Assembly (NCBI GenBank): GCA_028023455.1
Contig: JAQFVV010012477.1
Coordinates: 2,566,650-2,630,649, forward strand
Source of the DNA: Epiperipatus broadwayi
Lineage: Eukaryota; Onychophora; Udeonychophora; Euonychophora; Peripatidae
Direction: 5' to 3'
Length of the DNA: 64,000 bases
In this document: positions 34,847 to 47,202 of the stretch, in pieces
Layout of the letters: each line of letters opens with the position of its first letter
Position numbering within the stretch: position 1 is the first letter of the stretch
Translations under genes and position numbers: made by a program
Notes under the pieces: generated by a model
Told to the model about the DNA's origin: nothing
Database searches by the model: none
The model's input: the letters and a program-made list of their open reading frames with translations, nothing else

Positions 34847-35920
34847 ATAAGACATATAAATTTCTTTTAATTTATTGCTGAACAATAAAAAGTACAAAAG
34901 TTCTGGTATTCAATAATGAAATTCTTACTTTAGGAATAATTTATGCATGTTTTTAAACTGGTAACAGTTCTAGCAACACAATGATATATTTTGTATAAAT
35001 TGCCCATTGTCATATAGCATTGATATAACATGTTACTTCTAGAGATTACATATTATCAGAGTGTTTTATGGCGTAGCAATTGGAAAAATTGAAGCAATGG
35101 CATAGGAGCCAAAGCTAGAGAATGATTTCTAGTACTGCATAGTAACTTAAACTGACAAAGTAATAATAATTATAATAAAATATTTTACTGAAATAAGGAA
35201 AAAAATGATGAATGTGTAAAATACATGAGATCAGATTGTAAATATGATAATCCATGTGATAATTAAATAAATACATGATTGACAGTGGAGTGTAAACTAT
35301 TAATTAATATGAGACCCAATTAAGCTGAGAGATCAAATCTGCTATAAATAAACTTTTTAATTAATTATTGTCTGGAAAATTCTAGATATAACAAATGACA
35401 TCATCTTTGCATTATATTATACATCTTAGAAATTATTTAATAAAATAAAAACTATTACACTAATACGGAATACATTTATTTAAATATATATTTTTAAAAT
35501 ATTCTCGGAATATTAATTTATTATTTAAAAATATATTTTTCAATACAAAAATATATATGTTTAAATATTCTCAGAATTTTAACTTATTATTTAAAAATAT
35601 TAAATATTTTTCAACAGAAAAATATTATAGGATAAAAACATTATGTTATCTAAGAAGATTTCTTTTTTTTATTTTTGAATCAGGAAATCAAAAAATAATT
35701 TGTATTTTCTTTTAACTTTATTTTAAATTCAAATTGATTGTCTTCACACACTGTCACTCTAAAATATTTATAAATTATTTTCTGTAATTAAACAATTTCA
35801 AAGTTATTAGTTTAACCATAATATTTATAAGATTAACCTTAAGCTAGCCATTAGAACTATATTTTAGAGTAAACTGTAAATTAATTAATTACATTATTAA
35901 AATCAATAGAGCATTTCTCA
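34847..35920. other. AT-rich sequence, nothing recognised
   Basis: 35480-35620 has two similar blocks (AAAATATTCTCGGAATATTA / TAAATATTCTCAGAATTTTA), probably a small internal duplication. No coding feature. Confidence 0.5.
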
Positions 35921-35923
35921 AAC

Positions 35924-36800
35924 TTATTTATGTATCTCCACTAAAATTGGACATGCTTCTTCTGTGGACACCCTACAATTTTCTGCATATCTGTATTGTA
36001 CTATCATGGGTAAATTATATCTGATAATCCTCACAATATGATAATTGTCCATTGCATTTACCTTAAGCACTCTTAATTTCACAGCCTGCCTCTGGAAGAA
36101 ATGACTATAACTTTCACCATTCACTTGAGGTAATTTTTATTGTGATATGCAGACCCATATAGATTCTTGTATTTCCATGCTTCATAATCCTCTACTATAC
36201 ACATTTGAAATGTTCTTGAATTGTAATACATGGTAAACCTCCACTCATGTGCAGCACTGCACAGGTGATTAGTAGCTATAATGATTTTTCCTTTCTCCCC
36301 AAACTTATAAATATGAAAAAAAAATCAGACTAACTCAATGTTTAAATGAGTTTTTGTCTATGACACATATAAATGTCTTATTATCAATAAAAATTCCTAC
36401 CATCTAATTGTGTACTGTTTATCCTATCCTCCAACTGTAACTTTGGTTCTGCTTCAACTTTACTTGTCTCTGTTATGATAGAACTTCTTATGATTTATAA
36501 CTTTCTCAATTTTCTTTCTACTTTTTCTAGAGAAGGTTCTTCTTTGAAATTTACCTTTTTATCTTTTCTAAATTCACACTAGTTTCTTCTACTATATGTT
36601 CCCTTTTTGCAATAGTACCCTTTATTCCCTGCTTTTTTTCTCATTCTCTTTTATTTCATTGATGTCTTTTCTGACGGCTTCAATTATTATCCTCATTTCT
36701 CTTATTTGTTACTATATCTCTGAACTATTTCTTTCAACTCAGAAATATTTTTAATATGTATTTCCATTTTATTAACTCGAGGTTTTTAAATAATATCGCC
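35924..36800 (-). pseudogene. Decayed coiled-coil / LINE ORF1-like coding relic
   Basis: On the minus strand, broken frames from about 36780 to 36420 are rich in Lys and Glu (for example KMEIHIKNISELKEIVQRY and KVNFKEEPSLEKVERKLRKL), which suggests a coiled coil. Downstream a 66-residue frame (36124-35924) ends RYAENCRVSTEEACPILVEI. Coiled coil followed by a compact basic domain is the usual plan of some LINE ORF1 proteins, but I do not recognise the family. Stops are frequent. It could also be an unrelated dead gene. Confidence 0.35.
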
Positions 36801-37019
36801 AGGATTTATCCAAAACCATTCTTTGTATTAATGTTTTATATTACTGTCAGTCTATTTAAACTACCATAATTTCCCCCCAGGATCCTATCTAACCCCAAAA
36901 CTGATCTAAAATGACCAAATGTTTTCCATTATTTTTTCTTTCTCATTATCTCAGAACATTGAATTATTGAAAGCCTTTATGTTGAACCACTAAATTTATA
37001 AAACCAAATTGAAGATTTC

Positions 37020-37960
37020 TATTATGCAAATTGACATGTAACAGAAGTATGATCACTGGAGAGTAATACCAATCCAATGTCTAGAAGTGGAAAGACATGC
37101 ATTATATGCAGATATATGACAGCAAAACAGACAATTCAATGAGAAATGATATGGTCAAGTTTTTATATGAGAAGATGCAAAAATAAAAATGAAAATGTTC
37201 AGTAGATTGCTATTTAAAAAGAACAAGAAAATATCCAAAATAGTATTTAATTGGGTTATGAGTAAAGAACAGGCAACAATATAGGTGAGAAAGGTAGGAT
37301 GGTATGCAGAAGATTTAGATAAAGATTTTATGTCAGTATACTATACAAAACATTGGATAATTGTGTTAGGAGAATTGTTGAGTGTTATAATGGCAAAAAA
37401 TGGGTTAGAATAATAAATGCATTAATAAAAAATGGAGAATTGGAAAGATGGAAAATTAGTATGGAGAGTAAAAAGAGTTTAAATATATATAGAAGTAAAC
37501 AGAATAGTGGGTGTGAGTTAATTTACGATAATAGTAAGGAAAGTAGTTTACCATTTAAGATTCAAGCAGGATCATTAGAAACAAGGGAATAATACTAAAA
37601 TTTAAAAAATATGAGTTATTTAGTCTACAAGTTATGTAAGAAAGGCATAGAAAATATTAGACATTTGTTAACTGAATGTAAATTCCTACAAGCAGAAAGA
37701 GTACAAATAATGAAGTTGTATAAAAATAAATATAAACAAAGTGATTATACAGAAAGTGAATTCTTGGTTTTTATGCTGGGTTTGGGAAAAGATAAGGGGA
37801 ATTTAGAATATATTGACAAATGTAATGTTGTGGAAATGGGATGGATCAGAATAGAGAAGAATATAGGAAAACTTAGAGTGGGGAATGGAAAGTAATGGTA
37901 ATGTGGGAAAACAGATTTCTTTGGGCATAGTGGCTGAGAGATTTCTTACTTCAATAAAGG
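37020..37960 (+). pseudogene. LINE ORF2 C-terminal relic (zinc-knuckle-like end)
   Basis: Two frames, 37353-37592 and 37611-37895, are separated by a short out-of-frame stretch. The junction reads LPFKIQAGSLETRE, then C-x-K-GIENIRHLLTECKFLQAERV. This matches the C-terminal pattern of many LINE reverse transcriptases: iR-G-L, then CxxC-E-xxxH-L-eC (zf-RVT type). The first Cys pair is incomplete here. The catalytic RT region is not visible. Its orientation is opposite to the coiled-coil relic next to it, so the two need not belong together. Confidence 0.6.
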
Positions 37961-40333
37961 AGAAGTCATTGTGCATTACACCACACCAAATTATGATAGA
38001 CTAACCTCCTACTCTTCTACTTCTATATTTCTGATCATAATTTATTTTTAGCCATCATACCAATGACTATTAATTTATATATGTGGATATCCACCATATT
38101 TTGTTTACTTATTATCCCCATTAAAATGTTAAATCATAATAGATGGATAACAATAAAGAGTAACCAATAATTTGTAATAGTTAAAATATTATAACATATA
38201 AAATTGAATGTATGAAGTAATTTTCAAATAACTTTTCTTTATTCAAAATAGTATAATGTTAAGTAAAAGCATCGTTTTCTTTAAGTCTCTTACAAGGTCT
38301 ATCCCTTTCTCCATCATAAAGTCAATTACAATCCACTCTTATCTAAAATGATGACTAGTTTTTTTTAAATAAACTATATACAAAAAGTGAAAAATAACAT
38401 TCCTAAAAGATGTATGTGTAATGAACAATCAATCTGGATTGGAAATATTAACTTTAATAAAGAAAAATGGAAAAGACTGATCAAAAATTACAACACCAGG
38501 AAGAACAAGCAATAAAATTTATTAATCTAAACTTAGAGATTAATATTACCCAAAGTTAATCTACACCTATTTTTATCAGAAGATAGCCTGGGCTCATGTA
38601 ACAATATAATACTGTGAAATAATATCAAATCTCTCTCCAACTTAAATTTGTTTTGAGTAAACAATACCCTAAAATACACTTAACACAAACACAGACAAAA
38701 GTAGCTAATAATTTCTACACTCTTGGGATAGATCAAATCACACATTACTTATATGCAAAATCAGTAAAATATAACAAAAAAAAAAAAAACAATGATAACT
38801 AGTTAATCAAAAAATTACATAATAAAAAGCTACATGTTAACATAAATTTGTATGAGATATGCTTTTTTTTTAACTATACAATTCTACTTCCACTGAATTA
38901 ACTTAACATAGTATCATTTAGCAATTTATATTGAAATGATTCTAATTACACATACTGCACTGTTTATATTTACACCATCTCTTGATGTTGTACTGTTCTG
39001 CTAGTACAATCTGTTTCAATAAATAAATATTTGAAGACATAAGTTCATGTATGGAACTGGAACAGGGATTCTGACTGTAGCTCAAAATGTTGGTAAATGC
39101 AAAAGATAATTATTCTGATATCATAATGGAAAATTTATCTTCATCCACAGCTAGCTCAACACTATGCATAAGTCTTTTGTGAAGAGTACATTGCTTCATG
39201 ATCATTTAATTGCAGAGTCAGCCAAAGAAATTAGTTACTAGGAGAAGTCAAAGTTGTACTAGACAAATATCATCATTGTGTAGTTCCTTTTAAAAATGCA
39301 AAGAGTATCTTTTTTTATAAAATACATCTTTTTTTATACATTTCACAGTTTATACACACCTCCATTATCCCTTTCTTATTAGATCTTCAACACCTTATTT
39401 CTAAATTTAGCATTATTAACAATGGATAGAAAACAAACAAATATTTTTTTTATTGCTTCTACTATGGATCTAATTTACTTATCTGCTTTTTCTTTCAGTG
39501 ATAGTTTGTTTTATAAAATTTCTGTTTTTTTTTTCAGCAGTAGTTTGTATTATAAAATTATTGATAATTAATTTTATGTGTAATTAAAAACTCATTCAAT
39601 TTACAAAATTTGCATTAAAGTTTTTTCTTTAGCTTCTTATGCTCTTTTTTATATTGGAGCATGTCACTCATCATTTACAAATCAAAGAATAATTAAGCTT
39701 TAATTCAAGAACATTTTGATCATTCTATACATAGCATTATTAATCTATTTATATGACAATATATTTATAAATTATACAGCCTTCATTAATAATATATATA
39801 TCATATGTGAAATTATATTTTTAAAATTTATAGAATAGAATATTTATTTAAGAAGTGGAAATATATATATATATATACAGCATAAGAAATAAAAATAAGT
39901 AAACTTTATTTTAAACATTAAACAATTTACATTTCTTACCAGTATGGCTCCTATTAATAATCACTTGCAAACGACTCTAAAGAAATTTCATCTAGTTGTC
40001 ATTATTTAAACTCATTTAATGTTTTAACTAATTTTTTGTTTATGTTTAAGTTGCTTATTAACAATTTTTTAATTGATTATTATTCTAAATTTTATTATGG
40101 AGACAATATTATGGACAATTTTGTTCTAAAACAACATAGGTCATTAGCAATTCTCCTCTACTATATGCAAGACCATATAAAAATCAAACAATTGTTTGTC
40201 ACAAAACTGAAAAATACTTAAAGTTCATTAAAATATATTCTACTAAAGAAAATATTTTTAAAATATTAAATCTAGACAAATAGTTCTAAAACAACCTTAC
40301 TTTAACTATAAACAAACACACAATTAAGTAATA
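37961..40333. other. AT-rich sequence, nothing recognised
   Basis: Scattered homopolymers, a 61-residue hydrophobic frame at 40036-40221 without support, and a short (TA)n at 39861-39880. No repeat match noticed. Confidence 0.5.
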
Positions 40334-40530
<197 letters not shown>

Positions 40531-40997
40531 TTCAAAGAAAAGAACTTTATTGATAACCATAGAGTTACATTTGCTATAAGACACTTCGTATACATATATC
40601 TACATTGCTGGTGAGTAAACCAAGTTTAAGTTGGTATCTGTGATGTACAAAAAAGGAACTTAACTTAGGAGGGAAAGATATTTAAACATTGTTAGGGGGG
40701 GTGAAAATACATATGTATACGTTACATTTATGAGTGCTGCTTGCTGTAATCATAGTTCTCCAAAGTCTTGGTTATCATTGTTCAATTTGCAAAACTTCAA
40801 CTTTGATGTATATTGCCATGCTGGGTTTAGTTTGCTTTCCAGTATTTGAGGTCTGATTTTGTTGTTACTGTCCTTTATATTAATATTATGCAATCAAAGA
40901 CAACATTCTGTTTTTTTATTTGTAGATAATTGCCACATTTTTTTATATATATATATATATTGGTTGAGGGCATAGATTTTGGTTATTGGGAGCCATC

Positions 40998-43900
40998 TTA
41001 GAGGTTTGATTGTTGTGTTATCAGTGACCAGGTTGCTGCATAGATGTCTGGATGTGCAATTTTATTGTCTCTGGCTCGTAGTTTTGCCAGTTTGATATTG
41101 AAAGTTGATGGATGTCGCCTTGTGTTGTTACCTAGAGTGAATGTGCATCTAGTGCACCAGTATGCATAAAGCATAAAAGTGGCTGCACGGACTGATGGAA
41201 TAGAGCCTTTGCAATATGAATTAATGATTGTTTGAAGGGTTGTGTTAGATTGTCTATATGCTCCTATCATAATAACTCGAATTCTGTCTAGTGCCGGACA
41301 AAGATAGAATAGATGTTCCTGTGTTTCTTCAGATCCTGTGACACAGGGGACAAAAAGGATCAATGTTAGTGTATAGTCTCCGATATCTCAGAAAATATGT
41401 CGTGGGCAGTGCTTGTAGGTTTAGTCTCAGCAAAAAATCAAAATACTTTGGCTCCAGTGACCATTTTTTAAACTTACGGAGTAATTGTAGATTATTGATT
41501 TTCAGCATTGTCAGGTTGGTGTCATGGGTTGGATTTGGATGGATTAATGAATAAATTTGCCAGTATGAATGCTTGTATATTGTCTGAAGAGATATCTGTG
41601 GAGCTGTGGTTTTTATATGATTGATCATTGATGCTAGTTGGTCATAAGCAGGGGGTGGTCTATCTGTTGGTGTTATTTGAAGTAGGCATTCAAGCATTGG
41701 AAAGTGTTTGACTGTGGATGTTATTAAGTTTGTGGCCTTCTGTAGATGGAAAATATAAATACTATGAAGTCCTAGTCCATTGTGAATAGGTGGTCTGGTA
41801 AGTTGTTTTGCAGATATTGACACAGTCTTCCTCTGCCACAAGAGCTTATTACAGAGAGAAGAGATTTTGTTAATAAAACCTTTAGAAAATGTGATAATGG
41901 GTGAGTAATAGGTGATTTTTGTTATGGCTAGCTGGTTAAATAGCTGGATCTTGGAGTATATTGAAAGATATGCCTTTGAGAGAGAAGTAGTAATTCGCTC
42001 TGTTTCTTCTTTGAGTTTGTTCTGGATCTTGACCCTCATTGCACTTGCACTCATATAAAAGGGAAATCCCAAGAAAGCAGATGGCTTTCCCCCATACATG
42101 CCCGTGTACTGCTTTGCATTATAAAGAGACCAAACTGCCGTCTTATTTAGATTGACCCTGAGTTTGTGTGTAGCTGCAAATTCTTGTAGTATTGTATGCA
42201 AGGCTGGTAGGTGTTTTTTAGATGGGAGGAAGACAGTTATATCATCCATATAAGCGATACATGTTACCTGCTGAGATGTGTTTGGTATTTGGATGCCAAT
42301 GAATGTTTGCTGGATTTTTATTAATAGAGGGTTGATGTAAAAGGTGAAAAGTAAAGCACTCAGGGGGATCCTTGTGAGATTGATTGTGTTGGAGTAAAAG
42401 ATTCAGAATTTTTGCCACTGAGTGTAATATGTATATCCCGATTTAACAACAAGTTGGTTATAACATATAAAATAGTGCGAGGTATTGCAGTGGCAGCCAA
42501 CATTTTAATTAATATCTCGATTGCCACAGAATCAAAAGCTGATTCAATGTCTATTTGAACTGCAACTGGGCTGTATTTTTTCCGGCCTCGCACCGATCCC
42601 AATACAGCTTTGAAAAGAAGTGCTGCCTGTCCTGTAGATGATTGCTTTCTTGCAAACTGATATGGTGAAATCAATGGGAGCAGATATGATTCAATCCTGT
42701 CTTTAATGACTTTCTCAATGATCTTGATGGCTATTGGGCACATGGAGATAGGCCTAATATTATTAAGGGTGGTTATTGGAGCTGGTTTCTTATTAAATGG
42801 TACTATTGCAATTGGATAAAGATTTTCAATGTTGTATATTTTTTGTGAGAGATAGTTTGCAAGATTACATAATACTTGATTAGTTGTATGGCTAAGGTGT
42901 TCGTACACAAATTTTGGTATGCCATGAGTGCCTGGATGACAGGCATTGGGCAGAGTGGCAAGCTTCAAAGCAAATTCATTAATGGTAAATGGTGTATTTG
43001 TTTCAGGTGATCCAAAATAATCGGGGGGTGGGTTGAAGAGTTGATGTGTCTGAAGATTCTGTTTGAAATGCTTATAAATAGGTTCAATCATGTTATGTGC
43101 TGCATGTATAGTTGTTCCAATTTGAAGTGCCATCGGTACTCTAATGGTGGAGGGAAAACCCATGGCCCATCTGATGTAGCCTCTAGTCCATGTATGTTGT
43201 TGACTGAGGCAGATTTTGCTTTTTTTTATCGCTAAATAGTCTTTAAGTGCTGCACATGTGCTGTTATATGCCTGGGTGAGCTTATATATATGCTGATATG
43301 TATTTTGAGTAGGTTTAGACATTGTTATCCTCTTGTGAAGTTCATCTGCCAGAGCTAATAGCCAGAGGGTGGAGGTTTTTTTTTGGTGACATGGTCAATA
43401 TTGAATGAAAGTATATTTATGTATGCCTGATATCTCTGCACAGCACTTAGTTGTAGTCCTGCAAGTTTATGGAGCATAATATATGTTTCAGAAAAAAGGG
43501 ATTCTGGAGTGGATGCTGGTATTAGAATTCTCATTGTTTTCCCAAGTGGTAGTGTAGTTGGCTGAATTTCAGTTAGATCAAGTGTTGCAGTTTGAGCAGA
43601 GTGATCTGAGAATGGGGATGGATTGAGCTTGAGGCTGAAGTAATGATGCAGCATTGGTGAATAGAAGCAAAGGTCAATTAAAGATGTGTGTCGGTTATTA
43701 TGGAATGTTACTGTGTTTGGTGGTAAAAAACCTTCAGCACTCATGAGTGGTATTGCAATTTGATGCAGCCATTTTGAGATGAAATCTGTGTACTTCATGT
43801 TAAAATCTCCCATGATGATAGTTGGGTAAGGAGTTGATGCTAGCAGTGAATTGATGGTGAGTATTATGTTTGATATGATGACGTTTCCAGGTGGGATGTA

Positions 43901-44266
43901 GGTGAAAACTATGTTGAGAGTGTTTGCATGGTGATGAAATGTAGCTATCAACAAGTTTGCATCGATATATATGATTCTGAATGATGTGAATGGGCAAGCT
44001 GGGGTTATTAGTAGGCCAGTTCCACCCGCAGGTGATGACATGTCCCTGGAGCATGCAAAGAAGCCTTCAGTGCGAAGATGTACTGTTGGGTCAATCTGTG
44101 ATCCACTATATATTTTTGTTTCCAGAAGTCCCAATATATGTGTCTGTGTGATTTTGGTCCATTCTCTAAGTTGATGCAGTTTGTTTGCCGAGTTCAAACC
44201 CCGCACATTAAAAGCTGTTATTTTGACTTTCATTATGGTTGTATTTTGGGATTGTTCACATTTCAA
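40998..44266 (-). pseudogene. LINE ORF2: endonuclease, reverse transcriptase, zinc knuckle (three frameshifts)
   Basis: 44266-43355 is the apurinic-type endonuclease with FNVRGLNS (Asn20), LLETK (Glu49), GDFN (Asp154, Asn156), SLIDLCF (Asp198) and SDHS (Asp221-His222). 43322-42360 contains NIRPIS at 188-193, QFARKQSSTGQAA at 222-234 and motif A VQIDIESAFDSV with Asp258, ending in QGSP. 42249-41329 follows the catalytic box, which reads AYMDD and not the commoner FADD, and covers thumb and C-terminus to FCPLCH. 41363-40998 completes the zinc knuckle with EETQEHLFYLC. The frame breaks lie at an A9 run near 43380, a C5 run at 42365-42369 and near 41340. Every catalytic residue I looked for is present. 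The element is dead as read but young, or intact with base-calling errors. Confidence 0.93.
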
Positions 44267-44378
44267 AATATGTTAGTGACTGGTTTTCATTGTATGAGCT
44301 GTACATTGTTGGAGTTTTAATTGGTTGGTTAGATAGAAGTGATGTCCATTGGTGACCAGTCATCCGTTTGAATTCTGG

Positions 44379-46069
44379 TTAATGATGATGCGGTGTTGTA
44401 CTCTTCTGTTTGTGAGTTGTTGTCCTCTTCTGTTTTTGGTTTTTTATTGTTTTTGCTTCTTTTTGGGCGACCTGGCCAGATTTTTTTTCTATTGTATTTA
44501 CTTCAACTTGTGGAAGGCATGGCATGATTGCTTCCATGATATATGTTGATGTGTTATTTTTTATTGTGTGTGTGATGTTTGTTCTATTGGTACTTTGTGT
44601 TTCACTGTAATTGCTTTGTGATATTTCAGTTGGGTTAATATTTGAATCATTCGTGCATTGTATGTTTTGACAGTTGCTTGTGTTATTTTGAATTGCTTGT
44701 GTGACATTTGGATTTAAGTGCTGCATTCTGTTTGGTTCATTTATACTGTTGTCTTGGTTTTTTGTAGTTTGATCTTCTTTAGATGAAGAAGTTGTTTGCA
44801 TCTGGTTATTCATATCTGAATTTATCTTGACTATGTTAGTGTGGCTGATATCTTCCGTTTGTGTGTGGTTGAGCTGATTATTTGTTTGCTGTGATTGTAG
44901 ACTCTTTCTGTTATCACATTGTTTTTTCAGATGGTCGCTGTTTAGTTCATCTGTGTTTTTATTTTCCTCATTGGAATTTTGATTAATGAGAGGGAGTGAG
45001 AGTGTTTCTTCAGGTGGAGAAGTTGTTTGCATATTGTTGTACATATTTGGATTTATGCTATCATTATATATATGGTTGCTGTCTTCAGTATGTGTTTGGA
45101 TGTGTGCTCCGATTGTGGATTCTTTTTGGTGTCACATTGCGTTGCCAAGTGGCCTCGCTTCCCGCATGTGTAGCATATGGGTTTAAGCCCTCTTATGAAG
45201 AGGCTCAGCATGGCTTCCTGATCTGCAAATTGTGTAGGAATATTGTTTGGATCTATTTCTGGATGCAATCTCAGCTTGAAGTCAAAGCTATTGCTGTATA
45301 CAAGCACTGGCGTATCTTTCAGATAAATTGGGTTGAATGCTGTGACTTTTCCAAATGGCTGCATCATTTTCTGAAAGATTTTGATGTCATATCCAAGGTA
45401 TGCATTCTTGATTATGCCAGTAATCTGGTTATGTTGATCTGGATCTACTGCAATGAGTGCATAGTTGCCTAAAGTTTTAATGGTGGTTTGAAACCGGGTT
45501 TTTTGGCTTTCTTGGTAAAATTCGAGGATTAAATACCGTGAGTTAGGGTGGTCAGCAATCCTTAGTATGCTATCCCAAAGTCCGTGTAGTGTTATTGCTT
45601 CATAAAGTAAATTTCTAGGAAATTTATATAGCGATAAATTTGCATCTGTAGCTGATAATATTATTGAACGAGGAGAAAAAAATCTTTTGAATGACATATG
45701 AAGGCCACGTGGGATCGTATTATTAAACTGTTCACATATTATTTTCAAATCCTCATTATTCCACTGGGCGGTAGGGGGGCATTGATTTTCTTGCGTTTGT
45801 ATATCTAACTGCAAAATATCATTAGTATTTATTTTTCGGAAGCGATGGAAAACTTTATTTTTTTCTAAAATTGGAACTTGATTGTGTTCTTTTTGTTGTA
45901 AATTATTTTTTTCCGAAGAGAAATTATTTTCCTGTAAATTATTTTTAGCTACGTTGGCATATGTTTTTGCTTCACCTGTAATTTGCATAGGCTTGGATAG
46001 CATATTGGCGCCGTTCTGCTGGTCACATGACCGGGGTGTCGCCATTGTAATGCTTTTTACGTTGAGCAA
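44379..46069 (-). pseudogene. LINE ORF1: RNA-binding protein with CCHC zinc knuckle and Q/N/T-rich tail
   Basis: 46069-45053 (338 aa) has a low-complexity N-terminus, a central globular region (LYEAITLHGLWDSIL to PVLVYSNSFDFKLRL), and one CCHC knuckle CYTCGKRGHLATQC with Cys299, Cys302, His307 and Cys312. ORF1 proteins coat LINE RNA. A second frame, 45044-44379 (221 aa), is extremely rich in Asn, Gln, Thr and Ser with a basic end (KNQKQKRTTTHKQKS). It directly continues the first after one frameshift near 45050, so the ancestral ORF1 was probably about 560 residues. An alternative start is the Met eight codons in (MATPRSCDQQ). Confidence 0.85.
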
Positions 46070-46267
46070 CGAATATTATTTTTAACAAAACAATTCATAA
46101 AAATATCTATTTAGTTAAATTACAAATTAATTTGGATTGTCCAATACTTACTGTTCATATATATATAACTGCAAGTCAAAGATGTGTTGGTTTTAGTGTT
46201 TTCTTTGGTTAAACTCCTAAGATCTCTGTAAACAACGATCCGTTAAAATCATCATTTGCTGCGAGAC

Positions 46268-46294
46268 TCTATTATTATTATTATTATTATTATA
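46268..46294. repeat. (ATT)8 tract at the LINE 5' boundary
   Basis: Short ATT run in the same orientation as the long one at 40334-40530, at the inferred 5' end of the LINE. Together they bracket the element. Confidence 0.85.
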
Positions 46295-46315
46295 AGCATT
46301 TATTACAATTGTATT

Positions 46316-46457
46316 ACAGTCAAATATCAGCCTTTCATGCTAATTGTGCATACACTTTTATTCCTCCATAAATACTATATCTTGTATTGGTGAGAAAGTA
46401 TTCATTTATTATTAACACTCGCTATGCACAATTAGCGTGAAAGGCTGATATTTGACT

Positions 46458-46459
<2 letters not shown>
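46316..46459. repeat. 37-bp inverted repeat with 70-nt loop
   Basis: 46316-46352 (ACAGTCAAATATCAGCCTTT, then CATGCTAATTGTGCATA) and 46423-46459 are reverse complements with one mismatch (CATG versus CGTG). The right arm runs directly into the (TAG)n tract. No ORF. Possibly a small foldback element. Confidence 0.9.
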
Positions 46460-46556
<97 letters not shown>

Positions 46557-46589
46557 TTACTACTGCTACTACTACTACTACTACTACTA

Positions 46590-46621
<32 letters not shown>

Positions 46622-46622
46622 T
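46458..46622. repeat. (TAG)n followed by (CTA)n: self-complementary microsatellite
   Basis: About 33 units of TAG/GTA to 46555, an ATTAC switch, then about 20 units of TAC/CTA with two interruptions to 46621. The two halves are complementary, so the tract can form one long hairpin nested beside the 37-bp inverted repeat. Confidence 0.95.
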
Positions 46623-47202
46623 ATTTAACTATAAATCTTTAAATGATAATACACCTGTAATCCATGATTGCTCCTTTTTAATATCCATTATATAATAATA
46701 ATAGTATATTATGAGAATTTTGTATTTTATTAATAATAATAATAATAATAATAATTGATGATTAAACGACTTTTACAGATCATATTTTTTCATGATGAAA
46801 TTCCCACAATATTTTAAAATCAAAATAGATTTAAGATGATGCAATTTTAAACAAACAATTTTCTCAATGCTTCTATTTTCATAATGATTGGTGTGCCATA
46901 TAGTTATTAAATCAAAATATACACAATTTAATTTTTACAGTTTTTTAAAAGTTTATAAACCAAAATAATAACAATAATAATTAAACAAAAATTCTAAATA
47001 AGCTAAATAAAAGTGAACAATATTTATTTTGAAGAGCACATGTTGAATAAAATGTAATAGTAAGAAATTAATAGTAATTAAACCAAAATTTTGGAAATAA
47101 ACAAAATCAACATAAATAGACATTATTTAATGAAATTTTTTCTGTTGTGCATTGGATGCCAAATGCTTTATATTTATCACTTTTAATAATATACATGATG
47201 AA
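46623..47202. other. AT-rich sequence with an (AAT)n tract
   Basis: 46727-46755 is (AAT)9-like. Otherwise it probably holds the 3' end of the hAT relic; no terminal inverted repeat was identified. Confidence 0.5.

Larger units (their letters stand above)
40531..46267 (-). mobile_element. Nearly complete two-ORF LINE between ATT microsatellites
   Basis: Read right to left: a leader of about 200 bp (46267-46070), ORF1 with an RNA-binding zinc knuckle, ORF2 with apurinic-type endonuclease, reverse transcriptase and C-terminal zinc knuckle, a 3' untranslated region (40997-40531) with AATAAA about 20 nt before the end, then (TAA)n. The base composition is visibly more GC-rich than the surroundings. 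The clade is uncertain: C-terminal CCHC without visible RNase H favours an L1/Tx1-like placement, while a TAA tail recalls I-type elements. The 5' junction is inferred from the (ATT)8 that starts at 46270. Confidence 0.9.

Noticed and set aside
37020-37960. Assignment of this relic to the LINE at 40.5-46.3 kb
   Set aside because: Opposite strand, different C-terminal sequence and much greater decay; it is a separate element.
44986-45472. Plus-strand frames of 66 and 158 residues opposite the LINE
   Set aside because: Shadows of ORF1 on the other strand; the minus-strand reading has the zinc knuckle and sensible composition.
46458-46622. CRISPR-like array of short repeats
   Set aside because: The tract is a simple trinucleotide microsatellite without unique spacers.
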